Positions 20,284-28,527 of a stretch of DNA of 34,028 nucleotides are shown here, piece by piece. The position numbers were made by a program, and so were the translations under genes. The stretch is from Haliea sp. (GTDB lineage: Bacteria; Pseudomonadota; Gammaproteobacteria; Pseudomonadales; Halieaceae): positions 1-34,028 of the forward strand of contig JANQUV010000044.1 of assembly GCA_030730585.1 (NCBI GenBank). The letters run 5' to 3'. The number at the start of each line of letters is the position of its first letter. Position 1 is the first letter of the stretch. The notes below the pieces were generated by a model. That model was given only the letters and a program-made list of their open reading frames with translations. It did not search any database and had not been told where the DNA came from.

Positions 20284-21755
20284 TCGGCAGTTGCCGGTGC
20301 CGGCAGGTTGAAGGCGTCCCAATCAGGCTCTGCCATGCAATCCACGAAACGCTGAAAGTTCCACGGCCAGCTGGAAGGAATGCCCTCGGCATCAAGATAC
20401 CAGCTGACGCAGCCGCCGCGGTACCATACGGTATGTTTTGCGGCCTCTACGCGCTCGGCTTCGAAGGCATTCATAGCCGCCATGCTCGGTACGATTTCGC
20501 TGCAGTCATCGACATCAAGGCGCGCCATCAGGCGTTCGACGTAGCCCCACTGGTGTTCGGCGATATCAATCAGGGAGAAATTTCCCACGGGTCCATTGGG
20601 GCCGTTAAGCATGAACAGATTCGGGAATTCGGGCATGGTGACGGCGAGATACGCTTTGGGCCGATCTTGCCAGAATTCGCTGAGCTGAACGCCATTGCGC
20701 CCGGTCATGGCCATAGGGCGCATAAACGAGTCGGCGTGGAAGCCGGTGGCATACACGATCACATCCAACTCATGCAGCGTGCCGTCCGCGGTGCGGATGC
20801 CCTCTGCTTCAATTTTTTCGATGCCAGTGGTAACCAGCTGTGACTGGGGATGTTGGATGGCCTGGTAGTAGTTGGGCGAAAAAACCAGCCGCTTGCACAG
20901 CGGCAGGTGGTCTGGGCGAAGTTGTTCGCGCAGTGCGGGGTCGGCGACCGACTGCTCCAGATTGTCACGGCAAGCCTGCGCCATGGCTTTTGATGCGTCG
21001 GATTCCAGGTCCGTGATCGACTGCGTGTAGGCTTCGACAGAGGCCATATACTCCTCGACGTTCATCGCGTGCGCGAGCACCGCCGGGTCTTTGAATGCGG
21101 CACGCTCCTGCTCGCTGAAGTGGCCGTTTTCTACCGGCATAATCCATTGCGGTGTGCGTTGATAGTGCTCTAGCTGTGCGGCGGTTCCCGCCAGGGCCGA
21201 AATAATCTGGACGCCGGTTGAGCCATTCCCAACGACGCCTATCCGCTTGCCTTCGAGCGCCACAGTGTGGTCCCAGCGTGCGCTGTGGAACAGTGCACCG
21301 CGGAATTGGTCGGCGCCGGGAATGCTGGGGTATTTGGGGTGGTGCAATACGCCAGTAGCGGCGATAAGGATATCGGCGCTGTCTTTGAGGCCGCTCTTGA
21401 ACTGCAGGTGCCAGCGTCCGTCTCGGTAATCGGCGGCGGAACACTCCTCACCAAAGCGGGTGAGCTTGTCGATGCCATATTTTAGCGCCGTACGTTCGAA
21501 ATACGCTTGAATTTCAGGGCCGGGCGGTAAGTGCCGCGTCCAGTCCGGATTGCGTTCGAAGCTATACGTGTAAAAGTGGGAGGGCACATCACAGGTTAAT
21601 CCGGGGTAAGTGTTTTCTCGCCAGGTACCGCCTACCCGGTCTGCTTTTTCGTACAGCCTGACGTTTTTATAGCCCATGGCCTGCAGGCGGATGCCGGCGA
21701 GAATGCCGGCCATACCGGCGCCGAGAACAATAATGTGTGGCTGCTTGTTGGGCAT
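20280..21755 (-). CDS. Flavin-containing Baeyer-Villiger-type monooxygenase
   Basis: The protein uses FAD and NADPH to insert oxygen into ketones (lactone or ester formation) or to oxygenate heteroatoms. From ATG 21755 (491 residues) it shows the FAD Rossmann motif GAGMAG (12-17), the GGTWRENTYPGLTCD block (42-56), the Baeyer-Villiger fingerprint FRGALFHSARW (151-161, FxGxxxHxxxW) and the NADPH motif GNGSTG (176-181). Both type I BVMO fingerprints are intact. GGGAG lies about ten bases upstream. A longer frame to 21788 was not chosen. It overlaps the carboxyltransferase gene by four bases and diverges from an AraC-family regulator, so a regulated catabolic operon is likely. Substrate unknown; cyclic or steroid-like ketones are plausible. 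Confidence 0.93.
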   Translation of the reverse strand: MPNKQPHIIVLGAGMAGILAGIRLQAMGYKNVRLYEKADRVGGTWRENTYPGLTCDVPSHFYTYSFERNPDWTRHLPPGPEIQAYFERTALKYGIDKLTRFGEECSAADYRDGRWHLQFKSGLKDSADILIAATGVLHHPKYPSIPGADQFRGALFHSARWDHTVALEGKRIGVVGNGSTGVQIISALAGTAAQLEHYQRTPQWIMPVENGHFSEQERAAFKDPAVLAHAMNVEEYMASVEAYTQSITDLESDASKAMAQACRDNLEQSVADPALREQLRPDHLPLCKRLVFSPNYYQAIQHPQSQLVTTGIEKIEAEGIRTADGTLHELDVIVYATGFHADSFMRPMAMTGRNGVQLSEFWQDRPKAYLAVTMPEFPNLFMLNGPNGPVGNFSLIDIAEHQWGYVERLMARLDVDDCSEIVPSMAAMNAFEAERVEAAKHTVWYRGGCVSWYLDAEGIPSSWPWNFQRFVDCMAEPDWDAFNLPAPATAE

Positions 21756-21900
21756 GAGCGAGTAGCTCCCGTGATGAAGTGATGGCACAGCTTACGCCAA
21801 GTGGCGCTGTGCGCAGGGAGTATTTATGTCATAAAATAGTGCAGTATTGTCGATTCGCCCCGGGCAGCCTGAGAGGAGTATAGCCATCCAGTCCAGAGTA
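21756..21900. promoter_or_regulatory. Divergent operator region, monooxygenase / AraC regulator
   Basis: Two compact palindromes lie here: CGCCA-AG-TGGCG at 21795-21806 and the AT-rich TTTATG-T-CATAAA at 21823-21835. Either could be an operator or overlap the divergent promoters. A strong Shine-Dalgarno-like GAGAGGAG occurs at 21871-21878 on the plus strand. Confidence 0.4.
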
Positions 21901-22944
21901 GTGAGGTCGAGGCCACCCGCTGTGTCTAAGTCTGTGCGCCAGCTAGCAAGCACGCCGGCGAGTGAGACTTTTGGGCCACTGGTCGACTTGCTCACCGGGG
22001 AGCTTCAGCACGGCGGTGGTGGCGCGGGGCTACCGCGGCCACCAGAGAACCTCGCGGAATTTACCCCTTGGTACCTGGCCGCGATCCAACACCTGGAGGC
22101 CCGGCTTGGCGAGGAGCAAAACCAGCGTCACATGGTACGCAGCGAAGTGGAGTTGCAGTGCCGGCTGGCGCTGTCTGCTGCCAATCTGGGGCAGGCGATT
22201 GAGTTGTGTGCGGAGTTCGCCCGCTTGCTGTCTCCCCGCGCCGGCCGAATTGAGCTTGATATTCACCGTGATCGGGCAAGTTTCCGTCTGGACTCACTGC
22301 GGCAGCGGGTCACCAGCGCCAGCAGCCTCGTCGATATCACCGGGCTGTTTGCCTATTTTCAGCTGTTCCAGTGGTTGGCGTGGCGTGAGCTGCCTTTAAA
22401 GCAAGTCCGGATTGGTCCCTTGCGGAGGCAGGACGTGTTGCCTTTCTTGCGCCTGTTTCGCGCGCCGGTGTTGGCCGGGGGGGAGGGTTATGCTCTGGAT
22501 CTGCCTCTCGCAGCGTTGCGCTTGCCTGTGCTGCGCACACCGGCTGAATTTCCTGCTTTTTTCGCACACTTCCCCTGTGCGGTGTTCGGGCCGCGAGGGC
22601 AGGGTTTAGCCAAGCAGGTTGGCGCGCTGTTGGCGGCATCGGTACAGCGCGGTGGGCCACTGCCAGCGCAGCCCAAGCTTGCGGCTGATCTTGGCCTCAG
22701 TTTGTCAACATTTCGCCTGCGCCTGCGCGCAGCAGGCACAAGTTACAGTGAGCTGAGGGCGCAGGCCTTGCGGAGTGCGGCCCGTAACGCTCTGCGCCAC
22801 ACAGACCGGTCAATCGGCGAGATTGCCCTGCAGTTGGGTTTTGCCGATACCGCATCCTTTCGTCGCGCATTTGCGCGCTGGCACGGTCTGCCTCCTACGG
22901 CGTGGCGCGCCCGGCACGGCGCCACTCCCGGCAGTTTCGGCTAA
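21901..22944 (+). CDS. AraC-family transcriptional regulator
   Basis: The C-terminal third carries the two helix-turn-helix units of AraC regulators: LAADLGLSLSTFRLRLRAAGTSYSELR, then RSIGEIALQLGFADTASFRRAFARWHGLPPTAWR. The larger helical N-terminal part resembles the arabinose-binding-like (ligand-sensing) domain found in regulators of lipid and steroid catabolism. The start is unresolved: GTG 21901 gives 347 residues but is 22 bases past the only good ribosome binding site (21871-21878), while that site is seven bases before an in-frame ATC at 21886. TTG 21847 is also in frame. It is transcribed away from the monooxygenase-carboxyltransferase pair and most likely controls it. Confidence 0.88.
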   Translation: MRSRPPAVSKSVRQLASTPASETFGPLVDLLTGELQHGGGGAGLPRPPENLAEFTPWYLAAIQHLEARLGEEQNQRHMVRSEVELQCRLALSAANLGQAIELCAEFARLLSPRAGRIELDIHRDRASFRLDSLRQRVTSASSLVDITGLFAYFQLFQWLAWRELPLKQVRIGPLRRQDVLPFLRLFRAPVLAGGEGYALDLPLAALRLPVLRTPAEFPAFFAHFPCAVFGPRGQGLAKQVGALLAASVQRGGPLPAQPKLAADLGLSLSTFRLRLRAAGTSYSELRAQALRSAARNALRHTDRSIGEIALQLGFADTASFRRAFARWHGLPPTAWRARHGATPGSFG

Positions 22945-22986
22945 TTCGGCACGGCAGGAACGCCAGGAAGTGCAAGGAACCAGGGA

Positions 22987-23014
22987 TTGACCGATTGCCC
23001 CGTTGCTGTATACT
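22987..23014 (+). promoter_or_regulatory. Sigma-70 promoter of the cold-shock gene
   Basis: TTGACC (22987-22992) and TATACT (23009-23014) are separated by 16 bases, a near-consensus promoter. Transcription would start near 23021, leaving a leader of about 148 bases before the start codon, as in known cold-shock mRNAs whose long leaders regulate stability and translation. Confidence 0.7.
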
Positions 23015-23168
23015 GGGTTTTGCTTGAACGTTTTACATCTATTTATGTATACCATTTCGAAGTCCGCAGTTAGTACCTCGTCCCTGATTTCATAAAGCGA
23101 TTGCACTACCTCAAGCCTTACCGCCCTCTAGCAGGGTTATTCTTTACCTGAAATACAGGAACGCAACA

Positions 23169-23369
23169 ATGGCTACTGGCACCGTAAAATGGTTTAACGA
23201 AACTAAAGGCTTTGGCTTCATCGAGCAAGAATCTGGCCCGGACGTATTTGCGCACTTCAGCGCGATCTCTGGCTCAGGCTTCAAGACTTTGATTGAAGGT
23301 CAAAAAGTCGAGTTCAACATCACGCAGGGCCAGAAAGGCCCGCAGGCAGAGAACATCGTTGTTGTTTAA
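23169..23369 (+). CDS. CspA-family cold-shock protein
   Basis: This 66-residue single OB-fold protein binds single-stranded RNA or DNA and acts as an RNA chaperone. It carries the RNP1 motif KGFGFIE (residues 13-19) and the RNP2-like DVFAHFSAI, with the typical opening [14 protein letters not shown]. Length is standard. AGGAA lies upstream of the ATG. The gene is monocistronic: its own promoter and long leader precede it and a strong terminator follows. Whether it is cold-induced or constitutive (CspC/CspE-like) cannot be decided from sequence. Confidence 0.97.
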   Translation: MATGTVKWFNETKGFGFIEQESGPDVFAHFSAISGSGFKTLIEGQKVEFNITQGQKGPQAENIVVV

Positions 23370-23391
23370 ATAACAACGGTTGCTCTGCGAA

Positions 23392-23424
23392 AACCCCGCG
23401 CCGGAAACGTCGCGGGGTTTTTTT
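23392..23424 (+). terminator. Intrinsic terminator after the cold-shock gene
   Basis: Stem AACCCCGCG (23392-23400) pairs perfectly with CGCGGGGTT (23411-23419) around a ten-base loop and runs into T residues at 23418-23424. Confidence 0.94.
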
Positions 23425-23528
23425 ATGGTTTAATTCCTGGCCTGCGGTTCAACATCTGAGCACAGCGTGTTTGCCCGGTTTCTTCGCAGCCCCTAATGTA
23501 GATGTCGTTTCAGGCAGGGAAGTGTAAC

Positions 23529-25451
23529 GTGCGGCAAAATAATATAAGTAGTGTAAAGAAGTGGGCGTATGCGCTGCTGTTGGTGGCAGCAACACAGAGC
23601 GGTGCCGTTGCGGTAGCGCTTGAGGCTGAGAGCCGCTCGCCCTGCGATCATTTCAACGCAGACAGGCAGCCGTTTTTTGGTGACCTTCATGTGCATACTC
23701 GCTACTCACTGGACGCCAGTACTCAGGGTACTCGCACCACACCCGATGAGGCTTACCAATTTGCGCAGGGCGTGCGTATTGGGGTGCAGCCTTGGGATGC
23801 AAACGGTGAACCGCAGCGCTCCTTGCAGCTGTCGCGCCCCTTGGACTTTGCCATGGTATCTGATCACGCTGAATTGCTCGGCGAAGTAGAGATGTGCAAC
23901 AACCCCGAGGTGACCGGCCATAACAGTTGGCAGTGCCGCGTGTACCGTGCCTGGCCACGCGGTGCGTTCTATCTTTTCAATTTTATGGCTTCTATGCGTG
24001 CGTCACACTTGGGCTTGTGTGGTGAGGGTGATGAGTTATGCAAGGCTGCCAGCATGGCGCCTTGGCAGGAAATGCGTGATGCGGCTGAAGCGCACTATGA
24101 CCGCAGCGCTGACTGCACTTTCACGACCTTCATCGGTTATGAGTGGACCGGCCTGGTACCTTCCTCCGGAGGCAACCTGCATCGTAATGTTGTGTTTCGC
24201 AGTGCGAAAGTGCCCCCCTTACCTGCCAGCTACATTGATACTCCGGGAGAGACACTGTTGTGGGATGCCTTGGAGTCGGAGTGCAACGATAGCGGTGCAG
24301 GCTGCGAGGCTCTAGTGATACCGCACAACTCGAACCTCAGTGCGGGGCAGATGTTTCCACTGCAGCGCGCCAATGGCAGCCCATTGGATGCAGACTATGC
24401 GGCTCGCCGCCAACGCATGGAGCCGTTGGTGGAGATCATGCAACACAAGGGCGCGTCTGAGTGTTTTTATTCTCCGGGGATCACCCGGGACGAGCTCTGC
24501 GCGTTTGAGCAGTTACCGCGTGACAATATTGCACGCTTTAATAATCCACCTGCGCCCGATACCGGTTTTCTGCGTGACACCTGGTTGCAGGGGCTGAGTC
24601 AACAAGCTCGCTTGGGGATTGACCCTTTTCGTTTTGGCGTGATCGCCAGTACGGACACCCACTTGGGGGCGCCTGGTGCGGTGGTCGAGGATGGGTTCCT
24701 GGGGCACGGGGGCGACGGTGTGCCGGCACTGAAGGCGGTGCCGCCAGGCTTGCCCGATAAGCTGGAATATAACCCTGGCGGGCTAGCGGTGCTGTGGGCG
24801 GAACAAAACACGCGGGATGATTTGTTTGCCGCTATGCAACGCCGCGAGGCCTATGGCACCAGCGGCCCGCGCATCGTCACGCGCCTGTTTGCGGGCTGGG
24901 ATTTGAACCCGGGCCTTTGCGGGGCCGCCGATATGGCCTCGCAGGGTTATGCTCAGGGCGTCCCGATGGGGTCGGACCTTGGGCCAGCGCCCGCAGGTAG
25001 CGGTTTGTCGCTGTTGCTGGCGGCGCAGCAGGACGCGGGTTTGGCCGAGCGGCCTGGCTTGCCTTTGCAGAAGATACAGGTGATTAAAGGCTGGCTTGAC
25101 GCCGACGGTGCGCGCCGCGAGCAGGTCTATGACGTAGCGGGTGATGCGCAGGCACAGGGCACGGTCGATACCGCTAACTGCGCTACCGCAGGCACCGGGC
25201 ACGCAAAGTTGTGCACAGTCTGGAACGATCCCGACTTCGATCCTGCGCAGCGTGCGTTCTACTACAGCCGTGTGATCGAGAACCCCAGCTGCCGTTGGAG
25301 CCAACGGCTGTGTATTGCCGGAGGGGTTGATTGCAGTCGACCGGAAACCATTGGTGAAGGCTTTGAAGGCTGTTGTGCGTCGGAGCATCGCCCTGTGGTG
25401 CAGGAACGTGCCTGGAGTTCGCCGGTGTGGTATCAGCCAGCGGCGCTCTGA
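23529..25451 (+). CDS. Secreted DUF3604 protein (PHP-like metal hydrolase candidate)
   Basis: A 640-residue protein of family DUF3604. The N-terminus (KKWAYALLLVAATQSGAVAVA) looks like a Sec signal peptide, so it is probably periplasmic or exported; its many cysteines fit disulfide bonding. Family motifs include GDLHVHT (D52, H54 and H56 by this start), VSDHAELLGE, IGYEWTG, IPHNSN, EIMQHKG, GVIASTDTHLGAPG, YGTSGPRI and the C-terminal SEHRPVVQERAWSSPVWY. The His/Asp clusters resemble PHP-type metal sites, which suggests a metallohydrolase, but I know of no assigned reaction. GTG 23529 has GGGAAG seven bases upstream; ATG 23502 would add nine residues before the signal peptide. The SLC13-type permease gene follows. 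Confidence 0.9.
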   Translation: MRQNNISSVKKWAYALLLVAATQSGAVAVALEAESRSPCDHFNADRQPFFGDLHVHTRYSLDASTQGTRTTPDEAYQFAQGVRIGVQPWDANGEPQRSLQLSRPLDFAMVSDHAELLGEVEMCNNPEVTGHNSWQCRVYRAWPRGAFYLFNFMASMRASHLGLCGEGDELCKAASMAPWQEMRDAAEAHYDRSADCTFTTFIGYEWTGLVPSSGGNLHRNVVFRSAKVPPLPASYIDTPGETLLWDALESECNDSGAGCEALVIPHNSNLSAGQMFPLQRANGSPLDADYAARRQRMEPLVEIMQHKGASECFYSPGITRDELCAFEQLPRDNIARFNNPPAPDTGFLRDTWLQGLSQQARLGIDPFRFGVIASTDTHLGAPGAVVEDGFLGHGGDGVPALKAVPPGLPDKLEYNPGGLAVLWAEQNTRDDLFAAMQRREAYGTSGPRIVTRLFAGWDLNPGLCGAADMASQGYAQGVPMGSDLGPAPAGSGLSLLLAAQQDAGLAERPGLPLQKIQVIKGWLDADGARREQVYDVAGDAQAQGTVDTANCATAGTGHAKLCTVWNDPDFDPAQRAFYYSRVIENPSCRWSQRLCIAGGVDCSRPETIGEGFEGCCASEHRPVVQERAWSSPVWYQPAAL

Positions 25452-25554
25452 GTGGCTGCGCCGAACCTAAAGCGATTAGCCTGCTGCTGTATCCGCATGC
25501 TCGTTGCACGTATGCTTGTGCGCCGCAATGTTGGCACCTGGTGGAAACGCATTA

Positions 25555-27279
25555 ATGATTGACCAGATTCTGATTTCGGTTTTGTTTCTAGGTTTGCTCG
25601 GCAGCCTGATTTTTAGCGACTGGCCGGCGTCGAAAATTTTTGTCGGCGCAATGCTGGCGGCGTATTTTCTCGACTTGGTGGAAACGTCGCAAATGTTGGA
25701 AAAGGCCACTAACACCGGCTTGGTGACGCTCATCTTGCTGCTGCTGGTATCGATCGGCCTGGAAAAACTGTCGTGGCTGAATCGCCTTTCCGGGCGGCTA
25801 ATCTCCCCTAGTTATGTGCTCACTCTGTTGCGCTTGGGGGGCGTCACAGCGCTGTTTTCAGCGTTTGTGAATAATACGGCTGTTGTTGCCACGCTCACAA
25901 CCACGGTGCGGGCGAATCGCCATCATCCGGCCTCGCGTTTGCTCATACCCTTGTCTTACGCCGCTATCTTGGGGGGCACGGTGACCCTGATCGGTACGTC
26001 CACCAACCTGATTGTCAGCAGCTTTCTTGAGGATGCAACTGGATCGGGCCTGGCATTTTTCGACTTCCTGCCCATTGGCCTGGCCGCGGTGGTCGCCGGC
26101 CTCGTCGCACTGTTGTTTTCTTCTCGACTTTTGCCCATAGGCAGCAGTGACCCGGTGCAGGTGGCTGAGTATGTGATTGAAGCCGAGGTAGGGCCGTATT
26201 CCAGCCTGATCGGCAAGAGCCTGGCGGAGAACGGGCTGCGTGAGCTTGACGCGCTGTTTCTGGTGGAGATTGTACGCGCTGACCATTTGATTTCACCGGT
26301 TGCACCCACTGAGTTCATTGAAGCGGGTGACAAGCTGATCTTCTCTGGTGATATCACCCAGGTTAATGCATTGGATGCCTTTGATGGCTTGCAGTTATTT
26401 GCCGTTGAGGAAGGCTTGCTGCGCGAAAACATGGTGGAAGTGATTGTGATGCCTAACGCGGCAATTGAGGGCAAAACAATAAAGGAATCCGGTTTTCGTT
26501 CATTGTTTGATGCGGCGGTGGTGGGTATGCGTCGTGGCGGCAAGAGGCTGTCTGGCAAGTTGGGCAATATCACGATTCAGGCCGGCGATAATTTGGTGCT
26601 CGCAACGGGGCCGGACTTCAATGAACGCAAAAACCTCGATAAGAACTTTGTGGTGGTTGATGACGCGGTAACCGGTTCCAAAATTACGCCCTTCCAGAAC
26701 CTGTTCGTGACCCTGGGGCTGGGCGGCGTTGTGTTGCTCGCCGCGCTGGAGCGGCTGCCGCTGGTTAAAGGCCTGGCTTTGTTATTGGTGTGCATGCTGG
26801 GCTTGGGGCTGGTGCGCGGGTCAGAGCTGCGCCGCCGTTTCCCCTTTGAAATATGGTTGATTATCACCGCTGCGCTGACTCTGTCTCAGGCGCTAACCAA
26901 TTCAGGGTTGGTCGAGGCACTTGCGGCAGGCCTACAAACAGAGCTGATTGCGCTCGGCCCCTGGTTGGCGCTGGCCGGCATTTATTTTGGCGCCCTGCTA
27001 CTGACCGAGCTGATGACCAACAATGCCGCTGCAGCGCTTAGTTTTCCCATAGCTTTCGGCATTGCCGAAAGCCTGGGCGTGAGCGTTATGCCGTTTGTGA
27101 TGGCGGTTGCCTACGGTGCCAGTGCCAGCTTTTTAACGCCCTATGGCTACACAACAAACCTGATGGTGCAGAACTTGGGGGGGTACACGCTGCGCGACTA
27201 CTGCCGCAGCGGGTTACCTGTTTCGTTGGCCTACTCGGCCACGGTGCTCTGGCTATTGCCGATCATATTCCCTTTTTAG
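25555..27279 (+). CDS. SLC13-type permease with two TrkA-C domains
   Basis: This 574-residue membrane protein belongs to the SLC13/DASS ion transporter group (sodium-coupled dicarboxylate, sulfate or related anions). Two halves of membrane segments are separated by a soluble middle with two TrkA-C-like domains (about residues 205-280 and 295-370; for example GPYSSLIGKSLAENGLRELD and AAIEGKTIKESGFRSL). Transport signatures are NNTAVVATL with GTSTNLIVSSF in the first half and MTNNAAAALSFPIA with the second loop in the other. I chose ATG 25555 with GGTGGAAA upstream; an open frame from 25504 lacks family character. It follows the DUF3604 gene by 103 bases. The substrate is not evident. Confidence 0.92.
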   Translation: MIDQILISVLFLGLLGSLIFSDWPASKIFVGAMLAAYFLDLVETSQMLEKATNTGLVTLILLLLVSIGLEKLSWLNRLSGRLISPSYVLTLLRLGGVTALFSAFVNNTAVVATLTTTVRANRHHPASRLLIPLSYAAILGGTVTLIGTSTNLIVSSFLEDATGSGLAFFDFLPIGLAAVVAGLVALLFSSRLLPIGSSDPVQVAEYVIEAEVGPYSSLIGKSLAENGLRELDALFLVEIVRADHLISPVAPTEFIEAGDKLIFSGDITQVNALDAFDGLQLFAVEEGLLRENMVEVIVMPNAAIEGKTIKESGFRSLFDAAVVGMRRGGKRLSGKLGNITIQAGDNLVLATGPDFNERKNLDKNFVVVDDAVTGSKITPFQNLFVTLGLGGVVLLAALERLPLVKGLALLLVCMLGLGLVRGSELRRRFPFEIWLIITAALTLSQALTNSGLVEALAAGLQTELIALGPWLALAGIYFGALLLTELMTNNAAAALSFPIAFGIAESLGVSVMPFVMAVAYGASASFLTPYGYTTNLMVQNLGGYTLRDYCRSGLPVSLAYSATVLWLLPIIFPF

Positions 27280-28289
27280 TGATCTTCTGTGCCAGTGCGC
27301 CAGCTATCGCTGGTATAGAACTGTGAGTACCACTTGCGGAACTTGGCGAAGGGGCCATCGTTGTCGCACAGCATGGGCTTGTCAAAATACTGCTTTTGCC
27401 GCCAGATAATCCGGTCCTCTTCCATTTGTCGACAAATGTCTTTGACGATGGCATCAGAGACACCACCGATCTGTTCTTTGCCGTCTACCTTCTTCTGAAT
27501 AAACGCGTAGAACGCACGGCTGTTTTCCTGATCAACCGGTGTGAGGTTGGCCATGAGCACCGTATCGCAGATGCCACTGAAGCGCACCGTCGCCTGGCCC
27601 GCGCCGTTGTTGCTGTTTTCAATGATGCCGGTGATTTCACCGCGAGGTGTTGCCATTTTGCTGATCAGCTTGCCAGAACGGCGTATGCCGTCGAACTTCA
27701 TGTACTCAGGGGTAGGGATGTTCTGCGTGCCATGAACGTACAGGAAGTGCGCTGAGTCAACGGCATTTTCACCGATTTCCTGCATGTGTGTTTCGATGTC
27801 CCACGTGTGAACCTTGAAGCTACCCCAAGCATCATTGTTGGCCGCGGCTTCCTCGATGAGCTCCGGCTCAAAGTAGGGTGCCTCGCCTTCCGGGTGGTAC
27901 CAAACAAAAATGACTTGGTTGATTTCGCGCACATGCCATGGGCGAATCACTTGTTCGCCGCGCGCCACCTTGGGTGGCAGGTTGTTGGCGTAGGGTACGT
28001 CGGTGCATTGGCCTTCACCGTTATAGGCCCAGCCATGGAAAGGGCAGATAATGGAGTCGCCGCGCACTTCCGAGCCGCCGCCCGCCTGGCCACGAATACC
28101 GTAGCCCAGGTGAGCGCCCATGTGTGGGCAGTAGGCGTCGAGTATCTTCGCTTCGCCGCTCTCGGTGCGAAACAGTACCAGGTCGGTGTCGAAATAGCGC
28201 AGTGGCATCGAAGTAGCCAGTGCCAGCTCCTGAGAATAGGCAACTTGGAACCAGCCTAAAGGCATTGGCATGGGAATACGTTGGCTCAT
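27276..28289 (-). CDS. Rieske non-heme iron oxygenase, KshA-like
   Basis: A 337-residue oxygenase component that would hydroxylate a hydrophobic substrate using electrons from a separate reductase. The Rieske cluster ligands are C54-P-H56 and C82-P-F-H85; the mononuclear iron motif is D178-x2-H181-x4-H186 in NAVDSAHFLYVHG. The spacing and the PYANNLPPKVARG stretch resemble 3-ketosteroid 9-alpha-hydroxylase (KshA) and related sterol oxygenases, but the second ligand block reads CPFHGW and not the CPFHDW of KshA, so substrate is open. ATG 28289 has GGAG about seven bases upstream. No reductase gene is in the window. It ends convergently with a four-base overlap with the SLC13 gene and diverges from the SDR at 28528. 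Confidence 0.92.
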   Translation of the reverse strand: MSQRIPMPMPLGWFQVAYSQELALATSMPLRYFDTDLVLFRTESGEAKILDAYCPHMGAHLGYGIRGQAGGGSEVRGDSIICPFHGWAYNGEGQCTDVPYANNLPPKVARGEQVIRPWHVREINQVIFVWYHPEGEAPYFEPELIEEAAANNDAWGSFKVHTWDIETHMQEIGENAVDSAHFLYVHGTQNIPTPEYMKFDGIRRSGKLISKMATPRGEITGIIENSNNGAGQATVRFSGICDTVLMANLTPVDQENSRAFYAFIQKKVDGKEQIGGVSDAIVKDICRQMEEDRIIWRQKQYFDKPMLCDNDGPFAKFRKWYSQFYTSDSWRTGTEDH

Positions 28290-28399
28290 GGAATGTCTCC
28301 TTTGGAGCGGGTAAGGCAAATCAGCCTCATACTCTACGGGACGCGGTTGTGGATTGGTATGACTTGCAAATTTCTGACGAAACGTTACCGGAGTAAATA

Positions 28400-28405
28400 A
28401 TTATA
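28400..28405 (-). promoter_or_regulatory. Candidate -10 element for the Rieske oxygenase
   Basis: The minus strand reads TATAAT here, about 110 bases before the start codon. No good -35 hexamer lies at 16-18 bases, so activator dependence is possible. The plus strand also reads TATACT at 28402-28407. Confidence 0.3.
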
Positions 28406-28464
28406 CTTTAGCAACTATTCGCTGCTGTAGCCTGCGTGCGGTCATTTTCCCGCTGGCCGCGTGG

Positions 28465-28494
28465 TTGACCGGCAGCCCTCTCGCTGCCTAAGCT
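28465..28494 (+). promoter_or_regulatory. Candidate SDR promoter with a dyad in the spacer
   Basis: TTGACC (28465-28470) and TAAGCT (28489-28494) are 18 bases apart. The whole spacer is the inverted repeat GGCAGC-CCTCTC-GCTGCC (28471-28488), an operator-like layout. The start codon follows at 28528. Confidence 0.45.
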
Positions 28495-28527
28495 GGCGCT
28501 CGGCTTTTTGATACTAAGGATAAAACT

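Noticed and set aside
23358-23377. Short GTTGTT/AACAAC inverted repeat around the cold-shock stop codon
   Set aside because: The arms are simple repeats with weak pairing, and the strong GC-rich terminator just downstream explains transcript ending.
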